A DNA stretch of 64,000 nt from Chlamydiales bacterium (GTDB taxonomy: Bacteria > Chlamydiota > Chlamydiia > Chlamydiales > JACKPQ01): positions 496,001-560,000 of the forward strand of contig JACKPQ010000001.1 in the NCBI GenBank assembly GCA_024233435.1. Reading direction: 5' to 3'. The notes under the pieces are model-generated. The model worked only from the letters and a program-made list of their open reading frames with translations, was not told the DNA's origin and did no database searches. Every line of letters begins with the position of its first letter. Positions within the stretch are counted from its first letter, which is position 1. Below are positions 27,555 through 35,690 of the stretch, piece by piece. The position numbers were made by a program, and so were the translations under genes.

Positions 27555-28589
27555 TTAATTTGACATTGTCACCTTATAAAAGTCAAGTACACTGGTAATA
27601 AATTCAGCGATTTCCGCAAAGTTTGCGCCCTTTTCTAGCAGCAAGATTGCCATGTTTTTTTTGCCAAAGAAAAAAGCCCAATAAAGCGGCGTTTTGTCGT
27701 CAATATCTTTTGCATCAATCTTTGCGCCATTTTCCAGCAGCAGTGCTGCAGCGTCATTTCTGCCTCCCCCAGCAGCTAAATGAAGCGGCGTTTTGCCATC
27801 ATCATCTTTTGAATTAATGCTCGCTTTCCATTCTAGTAGGAGGACTGCAACGTCTTTGTTGCCCCAGAAAGCAGCCAAATGAAGGGGCGTTTGACCTCTT
27901 ATATCTTTTGCCTCAATATTTGCGCCCTTATCAAGTAGCAGAAGTGCGATGTCATTTCTGCCATTAGCAACAGCCAAATGAAGAGGTGTTTGGCCATCAT
28001 TATCTTTTGCACCAATATTTGAGCCATTGTCTAGCAGAACATTGACAATATCTTTATAGCCCCTTTTAACAGCATAATGTAGAACAGAGCGTTCAAATAG
28101 TCCCCACTTTATGTTTGGGTCTGCTCCATACGTTAAAAGTGCAATAACTAGTTCCTTATCGCCATCTTGTTTATCTAATCTACCGAATATTGATATTATT
28201 CTAAGGTTGAATAATGCAATTAAATTGCCCTGCATTTTTATTGAGTTATGGGTGGCCACTAAGTCAGATTTTCCACTCTGATCTAGTATGACATCTTGTT
28301 CGGAGACCAAACCTATAGCTATAAGGGTCAATAAAGCTTCAAAATTGCTATTAGATGGATTAAGTCCTAACGCGCTCTGCCCAACCTTTTGAACATGCGA
28401 GGGTGTCGTTTCTGGCCTATTGCCATGCTTACTAAATTTATGAGGAGTTGGGAATTCAACGGTTGATGAACCACTGAGAATAAGCTGAGCTGTCTCAAGA
28501 TGAAAATTTTGAGGAGTTTCAGGGGGTTTTGTACCTATAGATGCATTAATGGGGTGAGCTACACCTACTTGCGCTGACAGCTGTGACAT
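27555..28589 (-). CDS. ankyrin-repeat protein with S/T/P-rich leader (ANK2)
   Basis: The 344-residue protein begins MSQLSAQVG, the leader class also seen in ANK6 to ANK9, followed by a Ser/Thr/Pro-rich stretch and the shared block SALGLNPSNSNFEAL, then the core domain and five ankyrin repeats. I use the ATG at 28589 because of the homologous leaders and a GGAGAAGAAGG ribosome site just upstream; an in-frame ATG at 28670 lacks both. The C-terminus lacks the LLTPTS ending of the other MSHP-type proteins and reads EIAEFITSVLDFY, so the last repeat appears truncated. It is followed closely by ANK1. Confidence 0.85.
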   Translation of the reverse strand: MSQLSAQVGVAHPINASIGTKPPETPQNFHLETAQLILSGSSTVEFPTPHKFSKHGNRPETTPSHVQKVGQSALGLNPSNSNFEALLTLIAIGLVSEQDVILDQSGKSDLVATHNSIKMQGNLIALFNLRIISIFGRLDKQDGDKELVIALLTYGADPNIKWGLFERSVLHYAVKRGYKDIVNVLLDNGSNIGAKDNDGQTPLHLAVANGRNDIALLLLDKGANIEAKDIRGQTPLHLAAFWGNKDVAVLLLEWKASINSKDDDGKTPLHLAAGGGRNDAAALLLENGAKIDAKDIDDKTPLYWAFFFGKKNMAILLLEKGANFAEIAEFITSVLDFYKVTMSN

Positions 28590-28670
28590 TTGCCTTCTTC
28601 TCCGTGTTTTATTTATGGCCTGATTGTGAAGACTAAATGCATTTTTTACAATCGATGTATTTTTCCACAT

Positions 28671-28761
28671 AATAGAAAAATTGGCTTGCTTTTAGAGGGA
28701 AATGCGCTATTTGCTCTTTTAAAAGCAAAAGACCACGCTTGAAGTCCCTGGATCGCTAAGG
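28671..28761 (+). repeat. decayed copy of the methyltransferase promoter and 5' region (relict a)
   Basis: The plus-strand sequence TTGCTTTTAGAGGGAAATGC near 28686 corresponds to 42017 onward, and TTTGCTCTTTTAAAAGC, then GGATCGCTAAGGTTATG, corresponds to about 42138-42190. The part between, including the first codons, is deleted. It serves as the spacer between ANK2 and ANK3. Confidence 0.75.
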
Positions 28762-30777
28762 TTATGGAGTAGGGGTTAGAAGTTCAACAATTTCCATATG
28801 GCCCTTTTGACGCGCTACATCAAGAGGTGTGATTCCATAAGTATCTTTTGCGTTAACGTTTGCTCCCCTTTCTAGCAGCAGGGCTACAATGTCTTTTTTG
28901 CCTTTGTAAGCAGCGTAATGAAGCGGCGTTCCGCCCCATTTATCTTGAGCCTCAATATTTGCGCCCTTTTCTAGCAGCAAGATTGCCATGTCTTTGTTGC
29001 CCCAGGAAGCAGCGTAATGAAGCGGCGTTCCGCCACCATGCACTTGAGCCTCAATATTTGCTTTATTTTCAAGCAGCAGGGCTGCCATGTCTTTTTTGCC
29101 TGTGTAAGCAGCGTAATGAAGCGGCGTTCTGCCATCATGATCTTGAGCCTCAATATTTGCTTTATTTTCAAGCAGCAGGGCTGCCATGTCTTTTCCGCGC
29201 TCAATTTCTTGCAGGTTAAGGACCTGCAGAACAGCCCAATGAAGCGGCGTTCTGCCATCATGATCTTGAGCCTCAATATTTGCTTTATTTTCAAGCAGCA
29301 GGGCTGCCATGTCTTTTTTGCCTTTGTAAGCAGCCCAATGAAGCGGCGTTTTGCCTTTATTATCTTGAGCCTCAATATTTGCTTTATTTTCAAGCAGCAG
29401 GGCTACGACATCTTTTCCGCGCCCAATTTCTCGCAGGTAAAAGTCCTGCAGAACAGCTGAATGAAGCGGCGTTTGGCCATCACTATCTTGAGCCTCAATG
29501 TTTGCTTTATTTTCAAGCAGCAGGGCTACAACATCTTTTCTGCCCCCATGAGCAGCCTTGTGGAGCGGCGTTTGGCCATCACTATCTTGAGCCTCAATGT
29601 TTGCTTTATTTTCAAGCAGCAGGGCTACAACATCTTTTCTGCCCTTATAAGCAGCCTTGTGGAGCGGCGTTAGGCCGCATATATTTTGTGCTTCAATGTT
29701 TGCACCTCGTTTAATCAGGAAAGCTACGACGTCTTTTTCCCTACGGTCAACAGCGTTATGAAGCGGGGTTTGGTTACCTTTACTTTGTGTATTAATATCA
29801 GCGCCCTGGTCAAGTAATAGAGCTATGAGGTCTATTCTGCTGTCCCAAAGAGCAAAATCAAGCGGCGTGTGGCCATGATCATCTTGCACATCGACCTTTG
29901 CGCCTAGCTTAATCAGGCGAGCTACAACGTCTTTTTTGCCATGGAAAGCAGCTAGGTGAAGTGGCCTTTGGCCGTACTTAGTTTGTGCTTCAATGTTTGC
30001 TCCATTTTCAATAAGCAGATCTACGATGTCTATATAACCTTGGGCAGCAGCAAAACATAGGGCAGAGTCTCCAGATGATTCATTCTTTGCATTTGGGTCG
30101 GCTCCACACATTAAAAGCGCAATAATTTGAGCATTGATGTCATCATTTTCGGATAGAGATTCGCATATATTATTCAGTCTAGCATTAAGTAATTCTTTTT
30201 CATTGCTCATTCTTATTGTATTATAGGTAGCCACTAAGTCAATGTTATTTTCTTTATCGCGCACGACATGGTGTTCAGGGATCACACCTTTATTATCAAT
30301 CAGAGAAAATAAGGCTTTCAAATAGTTATTACGTGTGACAAGTTTTGATGCTTTGTACCCGGCCTGGTCAGCTCGCATGGCTATAATTTTTTTCGCATTA
30401 TCACAGAAATACCTATTAACTCCTGCAGTTTTTGTTAATTGTCTAGTTGATAGAAAATTGAAAATAATTTGAGTGATCTCGGGGGGCAACTTTGAATCGA
30501 AATAGTTTTCAGGCGTACCTTTATATACTTCATCCTCGTCCGTGTTGATTCCGGCAGCTGATTTTTTTTTCTCAGGTGTTCTATCATCTGCTAGAGGCTT
30601 TTTAGCTGAGTCATCTACTGAGCTTTTAACTGGCTTACAAGAGCATTTATATAAAATTCCCGCTGTAAGGATTAAAAGGGGAAGAATTGCCAGAAATGGA
30701 TGTTGTTTTGCGTATAAAGCTATCTTGAAAATCTGCTTGGCAGCGGCTTCTCTTGTAGAGCCTATATAATTTGACAT
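28762..30777 (-). CDS. ankyrin-repeat protein with TM leader and F-box-like motif (ANK3)
   Basis: The 671-residue protein has a transmembrane leader (about 26-43, KQHPFLAILPLLILTAG), an acidic/Lys-rich linker, an F-box-like motif (about 94-135, LPPEITQIIFNFLSTRQL), the shared core domain (about 150-230) and 13 ankyrin repeats up to the LLTPTP end. Repeats 5 to 12 are nearly identical at the DNA level, and two of them carry the same kind of 9-residue insert in the loop after the first helix, so they arose by recent internal duplication. Leader and F-box are closest to ANK1. No signal for classical secretion apart from the single membrane helix is visible. Confidence 0.9.
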   Translation of the reverse strand: MSNYIGSTREAAAKQIFKIALYAKQHPFLAILPLLILTAGILYKCSCKPVKSSVDDSAKKPLADDRTPEKKKSAAGINTDEDEVYKGTPENYFDSKLPPEITQIIFNFLSTRQLTKTAGVNRYFCDNAKKIIAMRADQAGYKASKLVTRNNYLKALFSLIDNKGVIPEHHVVRDKENNIDLVATYNTIRMSNEKELLNARLNNICESLSENDDINAQIIALLMCGADPNAKNESSGDSALCFAAAQGYIDIVDLLIENGANIEAQTKYGQRPLHLAAFHGKKDVVARLIKLGAKVDVQDDHGHTPLDFALWDSRIDLIALLLDQGADINTQSKGNQTPLHNAVDRREKDVVAFLIKRGANIEAQNICGLTPLHKAAYKGRKDVVALLLENKANIEAQDSDGQTPLHKAAHGGRKDVVALLLENKANIEAQDSDGQTPLHSAVLQDFYLREIGRGKDVVALLLENKANIEAQDNKGKTPLHWAAYKGKKDMAALLLENKANIEAQDHDGRTPLHWAVLQVLNLQEIERGKDMAALLLENKANIEAQDHDGRTPLHYAAYTGKKDMAALLLENKANIEAQVHGGGTPLHYAASWGNKDMAILLLEKGANIEAQDKWGGTPLHYAAYKGKKDIVALLLERGANVNAKDTYGITPLDVARQKGHMEIVELLTPTP

Positions 30778-30887
30778 TTTGACATCTCTTTCAATTTGAT
30801 ACCACCGATGTTATATAGAAAGCTTATTAGTTTCAAGTAAAAAAATTCCTTGAAACAAAGGAAAAATTATTTTCTTTTTGAAGAGCT

Positions 30888-30961
30888 ATGCGCTATTTTT
30901 AAGCTATATTGGAATTTTCTCTGGAAGCCAGCGCATCAATAATGATTTCTACGAGGATCTC
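30888..30961 (+). repeat. hybrid relict of the membrane-gene 3' end and methyltransferase 5' end (relict b)
   Basis: On the plus strand a promoter-like GCTATGCGCTATTTTTAAGC is followed by about 36 nt matching the last codons of the membrane gene (TATTGGAATTTTCTCTGG, then AAGCCAGCGCATCAATAAT) and directly by methyltransferase coding sequence (GATTTCTACGAGGATCTC). It therefore contains the joint between two genes now 16 kb apart. The remainder of 30778-30977 shows no gene. Confidence 0.75.
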
Positions 30962-30977
30962 AATGCTCGCTCCATTC

Positions 30978-32303
30978 TTAAGTATCAGGAGTGCGGGGTC
31001 TTTTTCTGCTATTTTTAGCAGCATCTTGAAGCTCTATGCGCGCGCCCTTAGCAAGTAGCAGTTCTACGATGTCATTTCTGCCATTCATAGCAGCCGAATT
31101 AAGCGGCGTTTGACCTAAACCATCTTTTGCCTCAATGTTTGCACCCTTTTCTAGCAGAAAGCTTGCCATGTCTTTGCCTTCATCGGCCAGGATAGCAGCC
31201 CGATGAAGCGCTGTTTGGCCCAAATTATCTTGAGCTTCAATGCGCGCGCCCTTAGCAAGTAGCATTTCTACGATGTCTTTTCTGCCCTTAATAACAGCCC
31301 AATGAAGCGCTGTTTGGCCCAAATTATCTTGAACTTCAATGCTCGCGCTCTTAGCAAGTAGCATTTCTACGATGTCTTTTCTGCCCTTAATAACAGCCCA
31401 ATGAAGCGGCGTTCTGCCATCATTATCTTTTGCCTCAATATTTGCTTTATTTTCAAGTAGCAGGCGTGCCATATCTTTTTTGCCCCTTTGAGCAACCAAA
31501 TGAAGCGGCGTGTCACCTTCATTATTTTTTGCATCAATATTTGCGTCCTTTTCAAGTAGCATTTCTACGATGTCTTTTCCGGCCTCAATAACAGCTAAAT
31601 GAAGCGCTGTGTTGCCCTGTTTATTTTGAGCTTCAATGCTCGCGCCCTTATCAAGTAGCATTTCTACGAAGTCTTCTCTAGCCTCTTTAATAGCTAAATG
31701 AAGCGGTGTAAAGTCACATTTACCTAGAGCATTTATGTTTGCGCCCTCATCCAGCAGCATAGCTGCCATGCCTTTATAGCCCTTCAGAACAGCGGAATTC
31801 AGGATAGGCATACCTGAGGAAAGCATTAAATTCGGGTCGGCTCCACATGTTATAAGAACCTTAATTAATGAGGCTACTTCATCATCATCTTTACGTAAAT
31901 TATCCCACACAGATGCAAGCGAGTTATTTAATATAATTTCTAGATTAGTATTTTCTTTAGATTGAAATTTTTTGAAGGTAGCAACACAGTCGATCTTCCC
32001 CCCTTCATCTAGAACTTTATACTGTTGCAAGGGGTCTCTATCAGCAAGAATGCAGAAGCTCCTCAAGTATTTCATGGCATCAGAATAATCATCGCCTTTA
32101 TATCCAGAGCCTTGAGCTTGCTTTAGCACCATAGATTGCGTGATGTCCTTGAATCGTTTGTTAACCAGCGCTACCCCTATTAACTGGCTTCTAGATAAAA
32201 AACTAAAGATAGCTTCAAGCATCTCGTCAGGTAAATCTGTGAGAGTTTTAGGCGTTTCAACTGTAAATTGACTTGCATTTATTGGCATTGATTGTTGTGT
32301 CAT
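30978..32303 (-). CDS. F-box ankyrin-repeat protein with basic tail (ANK4)
   Basis: The 441-residue protein opens with MTQQ and a clear F-box at about 21-60 (LTDLPDEMLEAIFSFLSRSQ, then LIGVALVNKRFKDIT), followed by the shared core domain (about 75-155, ending CGADPN) and eight ankyrin repeats. The C-terminal tail NSRKRPRTPDT is strongly basic and resembles a nuclear localisation signal. F-boxes recruit SKP1 and cullin ubiquitin ligases in eukaryotes, so the protein is plausibly a host-acting effector that brings an ankyrin-bound target to ubiquitylation. ANK5 and ANK10 have nearly the same N-terminus. Confidence 0.9.
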   Translation of the reverse strand: MTQQSMPINASQFTVETPKTLTDLPDEMLEAIFSFLSRSQLIGVALVNKRFKDITQSMVLKQAQGSGYKGDDYSDAMKYLRSFCILADRDPLQQYKVLDEGGKIDCVATFKKFQSKENTNLEIILNNSLASVWDNLRKDDDEVASLIKVLITCGADPNLMLSSGMPILNSAVLKGYKGMAAMLLDEGANINALGKCDFTPLHLAIKEAREDFVEMLLDKGASIEAQNKQGNTALHLAVIEAGKDIVEMLLEKDANIDAKNNEGDTPLHLVAQRGKKDMARLLLENKANIEAKDNDGRTPLHWAVIKGRKDIVEMLLAKSASIEVQDNLGQTALHWAVIKGRKDIVEMLLAKGARIEAQDNLGQTALHRAAILADEGKDMASFLLEKGANIEAKDGLGQTPLNSAAMNGRNDIVELLLAKGARIELQDAAKNSRKRPRTPDT

Positions 32304-32383
32304 TTGTAATTTTCTGCTTTTTTATTAACATTATTTTAATGATTACATGTATTTTTTACAACAAAATTATTTTTTTAAATAAA

Positions 32384-32483
32384 AAAATTGTCTTGCTTTT
32401 AGAGGGAAATGCGCTATTGTTAGGCTATTATGGAAGTTAGCGCGTCAATCATCAATAATGATTTCTACGAGGATCTCGATTAG
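32384..32483 (+). repeat. well-preserved copy of the methyltransferase promoter and first codons (relict c)
   Basis: Bases 32384-32480 match 42008-42104 almost exactly, including the promoter-like region, the ATG (32430-32432) and the first 16 codons. The frame then ends at TAG 32481-32483, giving a 17-codon mini-frame identical in its first 16 residues to the real methyltransferase. The segment from 32452 onward is also the antisense of the last codons of ANK5. Confidence 0.8.
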
Positions 32484-33669
32484 GCGTTAGCAATAAAATA
32501 GAGGTACAAACTTGGAAGTGTTTATTTTTGAACGCTATATCAATAGGTTTGCATCCAGGAGCATATGCAGTGTCGACATTTGCACCTTTTTTAATTAGCA
32601 AAACTACAATGCCATTTTTACCCTGCTCAGCAGCTAAAAAAAGTGGTGTTCGTCCTAGATTATCTTGCACATCCACCTTTGCGCCATGGTTAAGAAGCAG
32701 AACTATGCTATCTTTTCTATCTTGATGAGTAGCGCTATGGAGTAGTGTGTTGCCGTTTTTATCTTGCTCATCAATACTTGCTCCGTATTCTAACAGCATA
32801 GATATGATATCTTTTACGACTGAATCTTCATCTTTTAAGAAAAATGCCAAGCCAAGCGGTGTTTGACCCGAATTATCACGCGCATTGATTTTCGCACCAT
32901 GGTTAAGAAGCAGAGCTACAACATCTTTATTGGCTGAGAATACTGCCCAATGAAGCGGTGTTCGACCCAGAAGACCCCTTGCATTAATTTCTGCGCGATG
33001 TGCAAGAAGTATGGCTGTTACTTTTTTACCAAATGGCGAAAAAGCAGCCAAATGAAGCGGCCTCTCATGATTATTATTTGCTGCTTCCATGTTAGCGCCA
33101 TGTTCGACTAATAGAGCTGCAATTCTATTATATCCAATACGAGCAGCAGAAAACAGGATAGTCTCGTCAGCAAATTGATTTTTCAGGTTCGAGTCTGCTC
33201 CACATGTTAAAAGAGCTTCAATTAATAACACTACTTCATCTTTTTCTTCAGACAAATTTTCCCATAAAGATGTAAGAGATTTATTTAATTCATCTTTTAG
33301 GTTTGTCTTTTTTTCATGTTGAAACCTTTTAAAGGTAGCAACACAGTCGATTTTCTTCTCTTTATCTAGAACTTTATACTGTTGCAAGGGGCCCCTATCA
33401 GCAAGAATGCAAAAGCTCCTCAAGTATTTCATGGCATCAGAATAATCATCGCCTTTATATCCAGATTCTCGAGCTTGCTTTTTCATCACAGATTGCGTGA
33501 TGTCCTTGAATCGTTTGTTAACCAGCGCTACCCCTATTAACTGGCTTCTAGATAAAAAACTAAAGATAGCTTCAAGCATCTCGTCAGGTAAATCTGTGAG
33601 AGTTTCTGGACTTTTCTTAACGGTGCTTGCTCGTAAAGCTGGATTTATTGGCGATATCTGTTGAGTCAT
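32452..33669 (-). CDS. F-box ankyrin-repeat protein (ANK5)
   Basis: The 405-residue protein has an N-terminal F-box (about 22-60, LTDLPDEMLEAIFSFLSR), the shared core domain (VLDKEKKIDCVATFKRF region, ending CGADSN) and about seven ankyrin repeats, the fourth with a longer loop. The final residues LLLTPNRDPRRNHY are encoded by the antisense of methyltransferase relict c, replacing the LLTPTS end of its relatives. The first ~115 residues are nearly identical to those of ANK4 and ANK10, while the repeats differ, a sign of recombination between leader and repeat parts. A host ubiquitin-ligase adaptor role is inferred from the F-box. Confidence 0.88.
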   Translation of the reverse strand: MTQQISPINPALRASTVKKSPETLTDLPDEMLEAIFSFLSRSQLIGVALVNKRFKDITQSVMKKQARESGYKGDDYSDAMKYLRSFCILADRGPLQQYKVLDKEKKIDCVATFKRFQHEKKTNLKDELNKSLTSLWENLSEEKDEVVLLIEALLTCGADSNLKNQFADETILFSAARIGYNRIAALLVEHGANMEAANNNHERPLHLAAFSPFGKKVTAILLAHRAEINARGLLGRTPLHWAVFSANKDVVALLLNHGAKINARDNSGQTPLGLAFFLKDEDSVVKDIISMLLEYGASIDEQDKNGNTLLHSATHQDRKDSIVLLLNHGAKVDVQDNLGRTPLFLAAEQGKNGIVVLLIKKGANVDTAYAPGCKPIDIAFKNKHFQVCTSILLLTPNRDPRRNHY

Positions 33670-33740
33670 TAATTATCTGTGACTTGGTTATCCATTTTGC
33701 TATAAGGCTTTATCATACAAGCGCCGAAAAACCCGGTCAT

Positions 33741-33873
33741 TCATGGCCGAGATCAAAGGCGCAAAAAATAACCTTGACTAAAGGATAAACGATTTTTAAA
33801 ATGTTGGCATGATTATTCGCAAGGCATTCAAGCGGTGTACGACCATTATGATCTTTTGCATTGTCATTATCGC
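33741..33873 (-). pseudogene. ankyrin-repeat remnant
   Basis: On the minus strand the frame encodes NAKDHNGRTPLECLANNHAN followed by a hydrophobic tail and a TGA at 33741-33743. This is the start of one ankyrin repeat without a leader or start codon. It probably continued from ANK6 before a frameshift, because the ANK6 end reads KTPLH in a neighbouring frame. Confidence 0.55.
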
Positions 33874-33879
33874 TAAGGC

Positions 33880-35364
33880 TTATGAAGCGGAGTTTTGGTT
33901 GCTTAAAAGGTGAGTAACTGCTTCGCGATCAGCAGCGCTGGTCTGTTCAGGCAACAGCTTAATGGGTGTAAAACCGTGCCAATCTGGACCTTTAGTATCT
34001 GCTCCATTTTCAAGCAGCAGAGATACCATCCTTAAATTGCCACTAGAAACAGCTTCCAAAAGCGGTGTAAGGCGCAAGAGATTATACTTTTCAATATCTG
34101 CCCCCGATTTAATTAAGAGTTTTACAATATTTTCGTTCCCAGTGCCAACTGCCACATGAAGCGGTGTATTATCGAAATCATCTTTTGCATTAATATCCTC
34201 ACCTCTTTCAAGCAGAGCAGCTATAACCTCTACATCTTGTTCGTTAACAGCAATATGTAATGGCGTGGTTTTAGATTTAAACGCTTCGGATTCAATATTG
34301 AGAACTCGCTTTTTGATTAATGCAGCTCGTAGCATTCCTGTTATGTCTTTATTGCCTCGCATTTCAGCAACATCAAGCGGTGTTTTGCCTTGTTTATTTT
34401 GTGCATTAACGTCAGCACCTCTGGTAAGCAGCAGATCTGCTGAGTCTTTTTTGTCCATCAAAACAGCTGAATGCAGTGGAGTATTACCATCACTATCTTG
34501 CGCTTCAAAGTTTGCGCCCTGTCCAAGCAGCAGAGCTGCGATGTCTCTTTCGCCTTGGATAACAGCCCAATGAAGTGGCGTCTTGCCTTTAAAATCACGT
34601 GCATGAATATCAGCACGTTTTACAAGCAGCAGTTCTACGATGTCTTTGTAGCCCTCTCTAGCAGCCAAATGAAGCGCTGTATTGCTCAAAACATCTTGCA
34701 CATCCACCTCTGCGCCCTTATCAAGCAGCAGTTTTGCGATGTCTTTGTTGCCCTCAATAGCAGCCAAATGAAGCGGTGTAGTGCTGCAAACATCTTGCAC
34801 ATCCACCTTTGCGCCCTTATCAAGCAGCAGTTTTGCGATGTCTTTGTTGCCCTCAATAGCAGCCAAATGAAGCAGCGTATAGTTGCCAACCTTTCTATTT
34901 GGGTCTGCTCCATACGTTAAAAGTGCAATAACTGCTGGTGCCTTATCGAGAACTCTTTTACCTAACTCTTCGCATATTGATGCTAGTTCAGAGTTGAATA
35001 ATTCAATTAAATTTTCCTGCTGTTTTATTGATATATCGGTGGCTACTAAGTCAAGTTCTCCGCTCATGTCGCGTATGACATAGTGTTCAGAGAGCAAACC
35101 TTCAGCAATAAGGGTCGATAAAGCTTCAAAATTGCTATTAGATGGATTAAGTCCTAACGCGCTGTGCCCAACCTTTTGAACTTGCGGGGATGGCGTTTCT
35201 GGCTGATGAACTCTATGAGGAGTCCTGGATTGACCGGTTGGTGAACTACCGAGAATAAGCTGAGCTCTCTCAGGAGAAAACTCTTGAGGAGTTCTAGGAG
35301 GTTGTGTAACTATAGACGCACTAGTGGGGTGAGCTTCACTTACTTGTGGTAACGGATGTGACAT
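33880..35364 (-). CDS. ankyrin-repeat protein with MSHP leader (ANK6)
   Basis: The 494-residue protein has a Ser/Thr/Pro-rich leader (residues 1-70, MSHPLPQVSEAH start), the shared block SALGLNPSNSNFEAL, the core domain ending in YGADPN and about ten ankyrin repeats. It has no F-box or membrane segment. The C-terminus SNQNSAS is unusual: the bases read KTPLH in another frame and further repeat remnant lies downstream, so the 3' end has probably been lost by frameshift. The first repeats are duplicated in tandem. The leader composition is compatible with a type III secretion signal, by inference. Confidence 0.88.
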   Translation of the reverse strand: MSHPLPQVSEAHPTSASIVTQPPRTPQEFSPERAQLILGSSPTGQSRTPHRVHQPETPSPQVQKVGHSALGLNPSNSNFEALSTLIAEGLLSEHYVIRDMSGELDLVATDISIKQQENLIELFNSELASICEELGKRVLDKAPAVIALLTYGADPNRKVGNYTLLHLAAIEGNKDIAKLLLDKGAKVDVQDVCSTTPLHLAAIEGNKDIAKLLLDKGAEVDVQDVLSNTALHLAAREGYKDIVELLLVKRADIHARDFKGKTPLHWAVIQGERDIAALLLGQGANFEAQDSDGNTPLHSAVLMDKKDSADLLLTRGADVNAQNKQGKTPLDVAEMRGNKDITGMLRAALIKKRVLNIESEAFKSKTTPLHIAVNEQDVEVIAALLERGEDINAKDDFDNTPLHVAVGTGNENIVKLLIKSGADIEKYNLLRLTPLLEAVSSGNLRMVSLLLENGADTKGPDWHGFTPIKLLPEQTSAADREAVTHLLSNQNSAS

Positions 35365-35607
35365 TTACCGTTTCCTGCTTGTTTTATGTATTCCCTGATT
35401 TTGAAGCTTATCCGTATTCTTTTCAATCAATTTCATTTCCTAAAACAATGTAAAATTGCCTTGTTTTAGAGGGTAACACGCTATTGCTAGGTTATAAATG
35501 ATTTCTACGAGGATCTCAATGCCCTTTGGTATGAGGTCGGGCAAGACCACCCTATTTGCTCTTCTAAGAGCAGAAAACCACGCTTGAAGCCCTTGGATCG
35601 CCAAGGT
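35365..35607 (+). repeat. spacer repeat with methyltransferase 5' relict (relict d)
   Basis: This spacer contains the upstream region of ANK7-type genes on one strand and, on the plus strand, the promoter-like TTGCCTTGTTTTAGAGGG with methyltransferase codons at 35497-35607 matching 42081-42190. One extra T breaks the reading frame. The copies at 36474, 37577 and 39979 are nearly identical. Bases 35608-35690 are the untranslated end of the ANK7 frame. Confidence 0.85.
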
Positions 35608-35690
35608 TATGAAGTGGGAGTTAGAAGTTCAACAATTTCCATATGGCCCCATAGACGCGCTACATCAAGAGGTGTGTTTCCATCAACATC

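Noticed and set aside
28860..29720. Long plus-strand open frames with repeated Cys/Phe-rich units
   Set aside because: They are the antisense of the ankyrin repeats of ANK3; the periodicity and composition come from the coding strand.
28860..31780. Possible CRISPR-like or minisatellite array of ~99-nt repeats
   Set aside because: The 99-nt period equals 33 codons, the ankyrin repeat length, and the units are coding and variable rather than identical repeats with unique spacers.
34265..34920. Plus-strand frames opposite ANK6
   Set aside because: Antisense of ankyrin repeats; no ribosome sites and unnatural composition.
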